Shown here one piece after another: positions 53,470 through 61,625 of a stretch of DNA of 64,000 nucleotides (within the stretch, counting starts at the first letter, position 1; every line of letters starts with the position of its first letter). The stretch lies in assembly GCF_039851975.1 (NCBI RefSeq), contig NZ_CP156660.1:62001-126000 (forward strand). The letters are read 5' to 3'. A program made the position numbers and the translations under genes. Below the pieces are notes generated by a model that saw only the letters and a program-made list of their open reading frames with translations, made no database searches and had not been told where the DNA came from. The stretch comes from Desulfoscipio sp. XC116 (lineage in GTDB: Bacteria > Bacillota > Desulfotomaculia > Desulfotomaculales > Desulfallaceae).

Positions 53470-54390
53470 ATGGGCGAATTAAGTTTATACCACCTAAAAA
53501 CCTTTTATACCGTGGCCAGGCATCTTAATTACTCCCGGGCCGGGGAAGAACTGGCCATCAGTCAGCCCGCCGTATCACGACAGGTGGCGGCATTGGAAAA
53601 AAACCTGGGTATGGACTTGTTTGTGCAGCGGGGCCGTAAGGTGGAACTTACTGATGCCGGCAGGAGTTTGTTTGATTACGTTGACCGCATATTTCATTTA
53701 GTAGATCGGGCTGAAAGGACACTGGCGGAATATAAAGACCTGGAACGAGGAAAAGTCTTTTTTGGTGCGGGTATTACCATCGGAGGTCGGTTAATCCCAC
53801 AGATACTGAAAAGCTTTCGGCAAATGCATCCCCGCATTGAGGTATCGTTATTATTAGCCAACAGTTCCACTATAGAGCGCATGGTTGCATGCGGAGACCT
53901 GGACCTGGGATTTACAGCCGGAAGCGTAATGGACTCTGCGCTGCATATGGAATCTGTTTTTCGAGAAGAATTGGTGCCGGTTATTTCTGCGCAGCACCCT
54001 TTGGCTCGACCGGATATTACGCTGGCCGAGCTAAATGGTGAAATGCTGCTCTGGAGGGAAAATGGTTCCGCAGCTAGGGATGTGGTGGAACAATATCTGG
54101 AGGAGGAAGGGCTAACTTTTAAAAACCGGGCGGAGATAAGAGATTCCGGAGCTATCAAACAGCTGGTGTTAGAGCAGTTGGGCGTTGCCTTTCTGCCGCG
54201 CCGCGCGGTAGAGCGGGAACTTAAATCGGGAATTCTACACCGGATTGCATGCAGCGATTCTGCAATTGCTTTAAATTGCCATATTGTTTCGGCTAAAGAT
54301 ATGCATTCATATCCCGCCGTTCTTGCCTTTTTGAATTATGTGCGAAAGTGGGCAAGTGAACATAAAAGCAAACGTTCCAAAGGTAAGTGA
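53470..54390 (+). CDS. LysR-family transcriptional regulator
   Basis: 306 residues. N-terminal winged helix (LYHLKTFYTVARHLNYSRAGEELAISQPAVSRQVAALEKNLGMDLF, about 5-49), linker helix, then a LysR-substrate domain beginning GKVFFGAGITIGGRLIPQIL. Closest in style to CbbR/CysL-type regulators. ATG at 53470 with GGAGG upstream. Divergent from trxB with a dyad operator between them. Effector unknown. Confidence 0.9.
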   Translation: MGELSLYHLKTFYTVARHLNYSRAGEELAISQPAVSRQVAALEKNLGMDLFVQRGRKVELTDAGRSLFDYVDRIFHLVDRAERTLAEYKDLERGKVFFGAGITIGGRLIPQILKSFRQMHPRIEVSLLLANSSTIERMVACGDLDLGFTAGSVMDSALHMESVFREELVPVISAQHPLARPDITLAELNGEMLLWRENGSAARDVVEQYLEEEGLTFKNRAEIRDSGAIKQLVLEQLGVAFLPRRAVERELKSGILHRIACSDSAIALNCHIVSAKDMHSYPAVLAFLNYVRKWASEHKSKRSKGK

Positions 54391-54789
54391 ATTATTCGAT
54401 GATCTTATCAATAAAAAAGCTATTTAGGTGAGACGTCCAGTCGTTTAAATCACTTATTGGATTAACGTTTGCTCTCGTTTGCTCTAATGATATAATTATT
54501 ACATGGAAAAAAATAAACCACCGGTTACGACAAATATGCAGGAATCATGGAAGCTATCTCAATTTATCCTTTCCAACGCTACCATTGGTAGTCCGGGAAA
54601 ATACATTAAAGATCACTCGGTTAAAGGATGTTACCATTATTTATGAGAAAGAAAACGGGAGCCCGAAAGCAGAAAAAATATTTCCTGGTAAGGCCACCCG
54701 GGGATAATAAAATAACATTAATTAACCCTTAGAGCGTTAAAATTATATTATGGCAATAATATGAGAAAAGAGGATTAAGGGGGATTAGC
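54391..54789. other. Interval with one doubtful 47-codon reading frame
   Basis: A small frame 54503-54646 (MEKNKPPVTTN...) lacks a ribosome site and has no recognisable family; it could be a gene scar. Otherwise A+T-rich flank of the AAA ATPase gene. Confidence 0.3.
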
Positions 54790-55971
54790 TTGAAAATTGA
54801 ATCCCTATCGATAAAAAATTATAAAATATTTCGAGATGTGACCATTAAAGATTTACCTAACATGGCAGTTTTTCTTGGTGCTAATGGTTCAGGTAAATCC
54901 ACTTTATTTGATGTATTTGGCTTTTTACATGATGCTCTAATGGATAACGTTAAAGCAGCTATTACTATGCGCGGTGGCTATAAAGAAGTCGTTTCTAGGG
55001 GTGAAAAGGGACCAATTGATTTCGCCATTAAATTTCGTCCCAAGCCCGGGGATCCTGTAGTTACCTATCAGTTAAAAATAGGTACGGATAACAGGGGAAT
55101 ACCTGTTGTTAAGCGGGAGGTGCTTAGATACCGCCGTGGTCAGAAGGGGCAGCCGTGGCATTTTCTTGATTTTTCTGAAGGTGCCGGAGTAGCCATTGTT
55201 AATGAGATGGAATATGGTCAACCGGATGCCGAACCAATACGCGAGGAGCAGAAATTGGATTCACCCGACATACTGGCTATTAAAGGATTGGGCCAGTTTC
55301 AAAAGTTCCCTCAGATTGCTGCATTTCGCCGTTTAATTGAAGGCTGGCACGTTATGGATTTCCATATTCAAGCTGCGAGATTTAGTCAAGATGCCGGTTA
55401 TAGCGAGCATTTATCGCCCACTGGAGAAAATTTACCACTTGTGGCCAAATTTATGTATGAGCATTACCCAAAACAGTTTCAGGAAATATTGAATAAAATG
55501 TCCCAGAGGGTACCTGGAGTTACAGATGTTCAGGCTACCGAAACTACTGATGGAAGAATAGTATTGCGCTTTCAGGATGGTTCATTTAAGGACCCGTTTA
55601 TTGCCCGGTATGTTTCAGACGGCACAATAAAAATGTTTGCTTATTTATTGTTATTACATGACCCCAATCCGCACCCTTTACTTTGTATAGAAGAGCCGGA
55701 AAGCCAGCTGCATCCAGAACTTTTATATGAACTAGCAGAGGAATTTAGGAGCTATAGTGAAAGGGGCGGTCAGGTATTCATATCTACTCACTCACCTGAT
55801 TTTGTGAACGGCGTAGATATCTCTGAATTGTTTTGGCTAACTAAGCGGCAAGGCTTTAGTATTATTCAAAAAGCTTCTGAAAATAAATTGGTAAAAAGTC
55901 TTATAAAAGAAGGGGACTTACTTGGCTCACTGTGGAAACAAGGCTTTTTTGAGGGAGCCGGGCCACGATGA
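54790..55971 (+). CDS. AAA (RecF/OLD-like) ATPase, first gene of a two-gene module
   Basis: 393 residues. N-terminal strand pair IESLSIKNYKIFRDVTI, Walker A LGANGSGKSTLFDVFGFL (about 29-46), an inserted helical region, signature SDGTIKMFAYLLLL, Walker B LLCIEEPESQLHPELL and H-loop VFISTHSPDFV. This ABC-ATPase-like arrangement is that of AAA_15/AAA_21 proteins. TTG start after AAGGGGG. The stop overlaps the next gene's ATG by four bases, so the pair is coupled. Such pairs with a nuclease-like partner often act in phage defence; that is inference here. Confidence 0.82.
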   Translation: MKIESLSIKNYKIFRDVTIKDLPNMAVFLGANGSGKSTLFDVFGFLHDALMDNVKAAITMRGGYKEVVSRGEKGPIDFAIKFRPKPGDPVVTYQLKIGTDNRGIPVVKREVLRYRRGQKGQPWHFLDFSEGAGVAIVNEMEYGQPDAEPIREEQKLDSPDILAIKGLGQFQKFPQIAAFRRLIEGWHVMDFHIQAARFSQDAGYSEHLSPTGENLPLVAKFMYEHYPKQFQEILNKMSQRVPGVTDVQATETTDGRIVLRFQDGSFKDPFIARYVSDGTIKMFAYLLLLHDPNPHPLLCIEEPESQLHPELLYELAEEFRSYSERGGQVFISTHSPDFVNGVDISELFWLTKRQGFSIIQKASENKLVKSLIKEGDLLGSLWKQGFFEGAGPR

Positions 55972-56525
55972 GTAAAATTGTTTTTATGTTGGAAGAGCCC
56001 TCAATGAAAGAATTGCTGGATAAGTTACTGCCACAACTGCTTCCGCAGGGGGTGGACTTTATGACGGTTCCACATGAGGGAAAGCAGGATTTGGAAAGAT
56101 CTATCCGCCGCAAGCTGCGCGCATGGAATGAGCCTGGAGTGCGCTTTATCATTGTACGTGACCAGGATGGTGGGAATTGTTTTAGAATAAAAGGTGATCT
56201 CCTAAATATTTGTAAACTGGCCGGCAGGCCAGATTCCGTAATTCGCATTGTTTGCAACGAATTGGAATCATGGTTTCTGGGGGATTTAGTTGCGGTTGCT
56301 GCTGCTTATGATAAACCCCGGATTGCAAGGTTGCAGGGAAAAAGAAAATATCGTAATCCTGATAATGTTACCAACGCGGCAGAGGAATTAAAAAAACTGG
56401 TCCCAGAATATCAGAAGCTTCAAGGAGCCAGGAGAATCGCAAACCACATTGATAGAGACAGAAATATATCAAATAGTTTTCGCGTATTTTTAGAAGGGGT
56501 TTTACGGGTAGCTAATAGTAATTAA
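55968..56525 (+). CDS. DUF4276-family Toprim-like partner protein
   Basis: 185 residues. N-terminal VFMLEEPSMKELLDKLLPQLLP supplies the conserved Glu, FIIVRDQDGGNC a DxD, and VCNELESWFLGD another acidic pair, as in Toprim-type nucleases (OLD, DUF4276). ATG inside the ATPase stop (ATGA). Likely the effector or partner of the upstream ATPase. Toxicity or nuclease activity untested and inferred only from fold and pairing. Confidence 0.75.
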   Translation: MSKIVFMLEEPSMKELLDKLLPQLLPQGVDFMTVPHEGKQDLERSIRRKLRAWNEPGVRFIIVRDQDGGNCFRIKGDLLNICKLAGRPDSVIRIVCNELESWFLGDLVAVAAAYDKPRIARLQGKRKYRNPDNVTNAAEELKKLVPEYQKLQGARRIANHIDRDRNISNSFRVFLEGVLRVANSN

Positions 56526-56529
56526 GTCT

Positions 56530-56771
56530 ATAGCTTTCCTTCACAATTACGTGGCTTACAAGGGCTATGGCACCGCGGCGATCGTGGGGACTGAAAGCTT
56601 CACCGACGCAGCCGCTGTCCACGATTGGGCGCGGACCGCCGTGGAGTGGGCGAACGCGGAAGGGTTAATCACCGGCCGCACCCCCACCACACTCCGGTAC
56701 CCGGCGGCGACGCCACCCGTGCGGAGGCTGCTGTGATTTTGAAACGGTTCATAGAAAACATTGCAAAATAA
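56530..56771 (+). pseudogene. Frameshifted remnant of an SLH-domain protein
   Basis: YKGYGTAAIVGTESFTDAAAVHDWARTAVEWANAEGLITGR is a surface-layer-homology repeat. The frame shifts near 56692, after which a different frame gives P-G-G-D-A-T-R-A-E-A-A-V-I-L-K-R-F, the usual SLH end, to TAA at 56771. Only the last SLH repeat of a former C-terminus remains. Confidence 0.6.
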
Positions 56772-56783
56772 GGTAAAGTGTCA

Positions 56784-56806
56784 CGAGGCGAGGATATCCC
56801 CGCCTC
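56784..56806 (+). other. Hairpin after the SLH remnant
   Basis: CGAGGCGAGG / CCCCGCCTCG stem around ATATC; probably the old gene's terminator though no T-run follows. A further hairpin GCGGTAGGTTTTGGG / CCCCAAACTTGCCGC lies at about 56860-56905. Confidence 0.45.
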
Positions 56807-56928
56807 GCTGAAGTTTGTCTAAATTAATATTGTCTAAACCTGATGCGGTACTTGTCCCTCGGCGGTAGGTTTTGGGAATGGAGAACCCCAAACTTGCCGC
56901 AGCACAGCTATTTTAAATTCTCATACTA

Positions 56929-56985
56929 AAAGGAGCATTGCTTGCTACTTGAAAAAGTAGTTTGTGACGCTCTATTTTTTTATTT
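56929..56985. repeat. Diverged half of the MITE-like element
   Basis: AAAAGGAGCATTGCTTGCTACTTG... and ...GTAGTTTGTGACGCTC match the right half of copies A and B with several changes; ends in a T-run of seven. Confidence 0.4.
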
Positions 56986-57070
56986 TTATGTAGTTAGACA
57001 AATATTGTCTGCACATTTTAGATAGTCCCTCATATATTATTATAGAACTCTCATGAAAGGAGGAGATTGT

Positions 57071-58621
57071 ATGGTTGCTGCCCAGACAACTGTTAAGGAA
57101 ACTATTACCGTAAACCAGGTGGTGAGCGAGAATTCCCAGCAAACTGTGGTACGCGGGACCTTCATGATACCTGACCCCAAACCGGATGTGGAACAGATTA
57201 TCTCAATAGATAAGACGGCCAGCGTCAAAAAGACCAGACTTTTACCTGATAAAGTAGTGGTCGAGGGAAGACTCATTTTGCAAATCGTATACGTGGCCTT
57301 CGAACCGGATCAATCCGTCCACCATATGCACGGGCAGGTTCCTTTTACCGCCTACGTAGACTTGCCGGGTGCGCTGCCCGACATGGATGTAAGAGTGGAT
57401 GCCTTTGTCGAGGATGTTAAACTTAATCCCAGCAGCAGGGATGTTCGGCAGTATGATGTGATAGCGGTACTGAATGTATCGGCTAAGGTGACTGAAACCA
57501 GGGAAGTCGAGGTGCTAACGCAGGCGCCGGATGACATGAACGCCGATTATGACGTGATTCACATTGATGACGTGATAGGCCGGGAATCCGCCCAGGTGAT
57601 TATAAGCGAGGATTTTGACGAACCGGATGAGAAGCCGGAGCCGGCAAAAATACTGGATGTGGATTCCATCGCCATGGTTACGGATGCCCGTATTGTAGCA
57701 GACAAAGTGATAGTTGACGGTGAATTAACACTGCAGATTATGTATGTAGGCGCAGTGCCGGAACAGTCCGTGCATGATATGCACAAAACCATCTACTTTA
57801 CTGATTTTGTTGAAGTGCCCGGGGCCGACCCGGAAATGGATGTGATTGTGGATGCTTTTGTGGAAGACTGCGATGTCGAGATTAAAGGTGATCCATTTTT
57901 CAGCGCGAGTTGTGTGATTAGGCTTGATGCCCGGGTTACCGAGCCCCGAGAGGTCAGGGTCGTTACCGAATGCGCCGGTGCTACGGTGGAAACTCTTGAG
58001 TTAAATGTTGAACATATCATTGGCGAGGACTCTTCCCAGGTAGTGGTGCGGGAAACCGTTGAAACTCCTGATCCCAAGCCGTGCCCGGAAAAGGTGCTCA
58101 ATGTATCCATAGATGAACTTAAAGTAACTGAAACAAAAATCATTAAGAACAAGGTAATCACCAAGGGCTATGTGGATATCAAGATTATTTACGTCTCTGC
58201 CAAGCCTGATCAGGCTGTGCACGCCATGCATCAGCGCCTCAATTTCCGCACCTTTGTGGAAATTAAAGGGGCCGCCGACGGCATGGATGTGGTTGTCAAG
58301 CCGATGGTGGAATATATCAATGCCGAGGCCGAGAATTGCGACGTTAATGTCGAGGCGGTTATCAAGGTCAGGGTCCGGGTTACAGAAACGATGCGCCGGT
58401 CCGTGTGTTCCGGCATTGTGGAAGAGGAAGAAGAACCTACTGAAGAGTGTCCCGTTGGCCAGGTAATTGATTACACTGTTAAATCCGGCGATACGCTTTA
58501 TCAGTTGGCCCAGCGCTACAGTACCAGCGTAAATAGAATATTGGCCGAAAACCCGGGGATAGATCCCAATAATTTGCGGGTCGGTCAGGTCATCAGGATT
58601 CCCTGTGGGGCTAAGGGCTAA
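57071..58621 (+). CDS. SipL-like protein: three SPOCS (DUF3794) domains plus LysM
   Basis: 516 residues. Three repeats each with the pattern ..VVRGTFMIPDPKPDVEQIISID...VVVEGRLILQIVYVA...HMHGQVPFTAYVDLPGA..DMDV.. (about 5-150, 165-310, 325-470), then a LysM domain (YTVKSGDTLYQLAQRYSTSVNRI, about 470-514). This matches the domain plan of C. difficile SipL, which tethers SpoIVA and coat to the forespore. ATG at 57071 after AAAGGAGG. Followed 29 bases on by another SPOCS gene. A spore-coat role is strongly suggested but not shown. Confidence 0.78.
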   Translation: MVAAQTTVKETITVNQVVSENSQQTVVRGTFMIPDPKPDVEQIISIDKTASVKKTRLLPDKVVVEGRLILQIVYVAFEPDQSVHHMHGQVPFTAYVDLPGALPDMDVRVDAFVEDVKLNPSSRDVRQYDVIAVLNVSAKVTETREVEVLTQAPDDMNADYDVIHIDDVIGRESAQVIISEDFDEPDEKPEPAKILDVDSIAMVTDARIVADKVIVDGELTLQIMYVGAVPEQSVHDMHKTIYFTDFVEVPGADPEMDVIVDAFVEDCDVEIKGDPFFSASCVIRLDARVTEPREVRVVTECAGATVETLELNVEHIIGEDSSQVVVRETVETPDPKPCPEKVLNVSIDELKVTETKIIKNKVITKGYVDIKIIYVSAKPDQAVHAMHQRLNFRTFVEIKGAADGMDVVVKPMVEYINAEAENCDVNVEAVIKVRVRVTETMRRSVCSGIVEEEEEPTEECPVGQVIDYTVKSGDTLYQLAQRYSTSVNRILAENPGIDPNNLRVGQVIRIPCGAKG

Positions 58622-58650
58622 TTAATAATTTTTTAAAAGGAGGTTGTGAC

Positions 58651-59769
58651 ATGCCTATACAATATTTTTACAGCGAGCCCGATAATGTTTTATGTGTAAA
58701 AATAAAGGTTCCGGTGGTTCTGGCGGAGGAAGAAGTGCAGGTGATTGTCGATAACGTAGCCGCTCTGCCCGAACTGGCCCAGAAAATTGACCATATTGAT
58801 GCCCGTTTGGATGATTTCGAGGCCCGGCCTGTATTCATACACGAAAACGGCGGCCGGTGGATCAGTGTAATCGAAGAAGAGGGCTGGGACCGCTTTGGCT
58901 GGCACTGGGCGGAGCACCGTCAGCCCGTGGTGAAAAAGGTGCTGGTCAGCGGTACGCTGCACAAGCAAATTTATTACGTGGATAAAAATGACCACGTCAA
59001 GCATGTGGGAGAGGATATTCCCTTTGCCGACGATGTGACACTGGATGTCCCTCAGCCGGTGGTAAATGAGAATGATGTGTTCGTTCAACTGCACCATAAA
59101 AAAATCGATATGCGCTGGGATTTGCGGCGGGGCTCCCGGCTGCACCAGACCGGGGTCATGATTTTCCAGGTCAAGGTGGTGGAGGAAAGACAGATTTTCG
59201 TGCAGGTTTGCCCGCAGCTGGACCGCAAGTGCGTTCGTGGTGTTAACCTGCTTAAGGACGGCAGCTTTGAGGCCTGGGGTACCAACACTACCCCGGTATT
59301 TTGGGGAGCCAGCAATGTATTGCGCTATAACAACGGTGCTTTACTTGGCAATATCCCCAATGAAGCGGCTTCACTGTTCCAGACTGTTAACCGGCAGGGC
59401 GCCAACAACAACAATATTGTGCCTACCGGGGAGTACCGTTTGTGTTTTGACGCATCGGAGATTCCTAATTTCAGGACGGTTTTAGGGGGTACGGCTTCCT
59501 TTAACCTAACGGCGGAACTGCTGTTTTATAATATTTACGGCGAGCTCGTAAACGGTGAGACCAAAACCTGGAACGCCGGAAACATAGCTGATGAGTCGTT
59601 TACAAATTTGTGCCTCAATGCCGTTGCTCCCGAGGAAGCCCGGGAAGCTCTGGTGAGATTTAGCTTTGAGCCCAACTCGCTGAACACCAGCGCAGTGGTA
59701 ATTGATAATGTCAAGCTTGAATGTATGAGAGTGCAAAATCGCTACTTCGAACAATTTACGCAGGGATAA
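58651..59769 (+). CDS. SPOCS-domain protein with C-terminal beta-sandwich
   Basis: 372 residues. The first half has one SPOCS-like domain (KKVLVSGTLHKQIYYVDKNDHVKHVGEDIPFADDVTL, about 98-134). From about 200 (NLLKDGSFEAWGTNTTPVFWGASN) to the end is a jelly-roll-like fold reminiscent of carbohydrate-binding modules (VVIDNVKLECM). No signal peptide. ATG after AAAGGAGG. Likely a coat or exosporium component co-transcribed with the SipL-like gene. Confidence 0.65.
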   Translation: MPIQYFYSEPDNVLCVKIKVPVVLAEEEVQVIVDNVAALPELAQKIDHIDARLDDFEARPVFIHENGGRWISVIEEEGWDRFGWHWAEHRQPVVKKVLVSGTLHKQIYYVDKNDHVKHVGEDIPFADDVTLDVPQPVVNENDVFVQLHHKKIDMRWDLRRGSRLHQTGVMIFQVKVVEERQIFVQVCPQLDRKCVRGVNLLKDGSFEAWGTNTTPVFWGASNVLRYNNGALLGNIPNEAASLFQTVNRQGANNNNIVPTGEYRLCFDASEIPNFRTVLGGTASFNLTAELLFYNIYGELVNGETKTWNAGNIADESFTNLCLNAVAPEEAREALVRFSFEPNSLNTSAVVIDNVKLECMRVQNRYFEQFTQG

Positions 59770-59817
59770 TTGGTAATTAGCGATTGATTTCGCTGCCAAA
59801 ATCTATTATTAAGACAA

Positions 59818-59848
59818 AGGGATGGTTGAAGACCATCTCTTTTTTCTT
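59818..59848 (+). terminator. Terminator of the SPOCS gene pair
   Basis: GATGGT / ACCATC stem with TGAAG loop followed by TCTTTTTTCTT. Confidence 0.8.
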
Positions 59849-59980
59849 AAATGCGGAGTTGTTGAAAGCGGTTGCAAGCGTAACTTATTAACAGGAATTT
59901 ATTGTTATCGGTTAGCTTAACTATTTTAACTTTTAAGGCATATATTTGATAAGAGTGAAAACGAAGGGGGAAAACAGACA

Positions 59981-60274
59981 ATGAATAATATGGGCAATTT
60001 CATGCCGCTTGTACAGGAGTTGCAGGAACAGCTGAAAAATATGACGGTGAAAGTTAATGCGGGTGAGGGGGCGGTGCAGCTGGTAATGAACGGCAATCAA
60101 GAGGTGGTGCAGCTTCACTTTAAGCCCGCCTTGCTGCAGGACCCTGCTCAGTTGGCTCAGTTGACCGCGGAGGCTTTTAATGAAGCTATGCGGGAATCCA
60201 AAAAAATGGTGCGTGAGCAATTGTCCAAGTTGACGGGCGGACTGGCCATACCAACTGTGCCGGGTTTAATTTAG
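59981..60274 (+). CDS. Second YbaB/EbfC-like DNA-binding protein
   Basis: 97 residues. Same build as the canonical copy at 18644: N-terminal helix PLVQELQEQLKNMTV, core VQLVMNGNQEVVQLHFKPALL, and C-terminus LTGGLAIPTVPGLI. It lacks the Met/Lys-rich start of the canonical protein. ATG with AAGGGGG. Not beside dnaX/recR but among spore-envelope-type genes, so it may be a stage-specific paralogue. Its TAG abuts the stop-linked repeat copy 2. Confidence 0.78.
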   Translation: MNNMGNFMPLVQELQEQLKNMTVKVNAGEGAVQLVMNGNQEVVQLHFKPALLQDPAQLAQLTAEAFNEAMRESKKMVREQLSKLTGGLAIPTVPGLI

Positions 60275-60390
60275 TGAACTCGTTCAGCTAAAGCTGAACA
60301 TCGAGGCTTCGGATGGGGATTCTACCCTCACTTGAAGTAAAAATGGGAACTTCCACTTATAGAAGTGGGGAGTTCCGGAACTTGATATAA
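60274..60390 (+). repeat. Stop-codon-linked three-hairpin repeat, copy 2
   Basis: Starts GTGAACTCGTTCAG where the G is the last base of the YbaB-paralogue TAG stop. Hairpins GTTCAG/CTGAAC, CTTC..GGGG/CCC..GAAG and ACTTCCACTT/AAGTGGGGAGT as in copy 1, and tail GGAACTTGAT. Confidence 0.65.
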
Positions 60391-60409
60391 ATAAAGGTGG
60401 TCGAATATT

Positions 60410-60670
60410 ATGCCCGACGCCGGTCTGGAAAAAAGCATGGTTGAACTGCTGGAGCTAAAGGATAAGTATCATTTAGATAATGATAAATTGTTATTGTTGG
60501 TGGGCTTGGTGAATTTAATGGGTATTATTAACCTGCTGGAGGTACGTGTCGCTGCCGGTGCGGAGAAGAGCGGCGCCGGCCGTTCCGCCTTGCACCAGGA
60601 GATGGCGCCCTTATGGGGTATGTTCGGTGGTCCCAAGGGCAGGCAGCCGGTCGACGGTGCCGCTAAGTGA
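60410..60670 (+). CDS. NLMG-motif small protein A, unknown
   Basis: 86 residues. A helical N-terminus MVELLELKDKYHLDNDKLLLLVGLVNLMGIINLLEV is followed by a Gly/Ala-rich tail. The same core, D.D......L.NLMG..N.L, occurs in the protein at 61626, so the two are paralogues. One hydrophobic stretch might cross or sit on a membrane. ATG after AAAGGTGG. The stop TGA is the first part of repeat copy 3. No known family. Confidence 0.6.
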   Translation: MPDAGLEKSMVELLELKDKYHLDNDKLLLLVGLVNLMGIINLLEVRVAAGAEKSGAGRSALHQEMAPLWGMFGGPKGRQPVDGAAK

Positions 60671-60898
60671 ACTCGTTCGGCTAAAGCTGAACAGCGGGGT
60701 TTCAAATGGGGATTCTGCCCCGCCTGAAGTAAATAGGAAGGGGCTGTTGTACAACGGGCTAAATAGTTTATAGTGCGGCAGTTTTTGGTAAAGATATCGG
60801 ATTATTATCGGAATAATTGGCTGAATCCAGAAAAGGAAGCGTCGCTCACTACTCCAAGAAAATAGTTTTGCGACACTCCCACTTGGAATTTGATAAAA
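60667..60898 (+). repeat. Stop-codon-linked repeat, copy 3, interrupted
   Basis: Starts GTGAACTCGTTCGG (its TGA is the stop of the gene before). It runs to GAAGTAAATAGGAA at 60738, is broken by the MITE-like copy B, and resumes at about 60881 with the shared tail CTTGGAATTTGATAAA. The third hairpin of the repeat has been replaced. Confidence 0.65.
60740..60880 (+). mobile_element. MITE-like palindromic element, copy B
   Basis: Begins GGGGCTGTTGTACAAC and ends TTTTGCGACACTCCC. Matches copy A (9545-9690, reversed) over its length, including the unpaired middle GGATT.TTATCGGAATAATT. Nested in repeat copy 3. No coding capacity. Confidence 0.65.
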
Positions 60899-61032
60899 GG
60901 GCTGCCGGCGGACCGCTCTCTCACCGGCTGAACAATTATATGGGTTCTTACACTTTTTTGCTGCCGCGGCATTGTCCCAATTGAAATGTAGTATTGGGTT
61001 CAGCGCTTATCAGTGCCGCCCGGGTGAAAATA

Positions 61033-61509
61033 TTAGTGTTTGCTCTTACGGGGCATTTCGGCGGGGAGCACTGAGGGGGGCGGTTCATCCGCTGTTGCAA
61101 TGGTGATATCACCGGTGTCCGTTTGTGATGTGTTATAGTCACTCTCCGCAGCTGCCGTTTGCTCATCTGCTAATTGTTCCGCAGTCTGTTCAATTGGCAA
61201 TTTAAAATCCGGTTCATGCGGGGTTTGGTAGTAGGGCTGATCATCAATTGGTGGCAGATCATTAACGGGCGGATTATTAGGCTCGGTCTCGGGTTGTTCC
61301 TGAGGTGTATTGCTGTCAGGGGGCATTATTAATTGATAGACGGCACCGTGCAGCGTGTTTATACCCTTTTGCATCTCCTTTACGGTATTCTGGGTGCCGT
61401 TAATCATGTCGATTAACTGGCGCATCCAGGGTTCCAGGTCTTGCCCTTTCAGTGTAAGCATAATGAATACCGGAAGCATTTCCCACAGGCTTAACGATGA
61501 ACGGCTCAA
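61033..61509 (-). CDS. Acidic Pro-rich protein, unknown
   Basis: 158 residues. About 35 mildly hydrophobic residues at the N-terminus (LWEMLPVFIMLTLKGQDLEPWMRQLIDMINGTQ) lead into a Pro/Glu/Asp/Thr-rich, likely disordered tail. TTG start at 61509 after AAGGAGAA. Divergent from the NLMG protein B gene. No family recognised; the company suggests a spore-envelope group. Confidence 0.55.
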   Translation of the reverse strand: MSRSSLSLWEMLPVFIMLTLKGQDLEPWMRQLIDMINGTQNTVKEMQKGINTLHGAVYQLIMPPDSNTPQEQPETEPNNPPVNDLPPIDDQPYYQTPHEPDFKLPIEQTAEQLADEQTAAAESDYNTSQTDTGDITIATADEPPPSVLPAEMPRKSKH

Positions 61510-61625
61510 AATAATTCTCCTTTCTTATAATTGGTTTTTATATAAATCATGAAATATACTATGTAAATGCTTAATTAACTGCTACCTTGGGTAAATATTG
61601 AATTGACTAAGGGGGTGTTTGAAAA

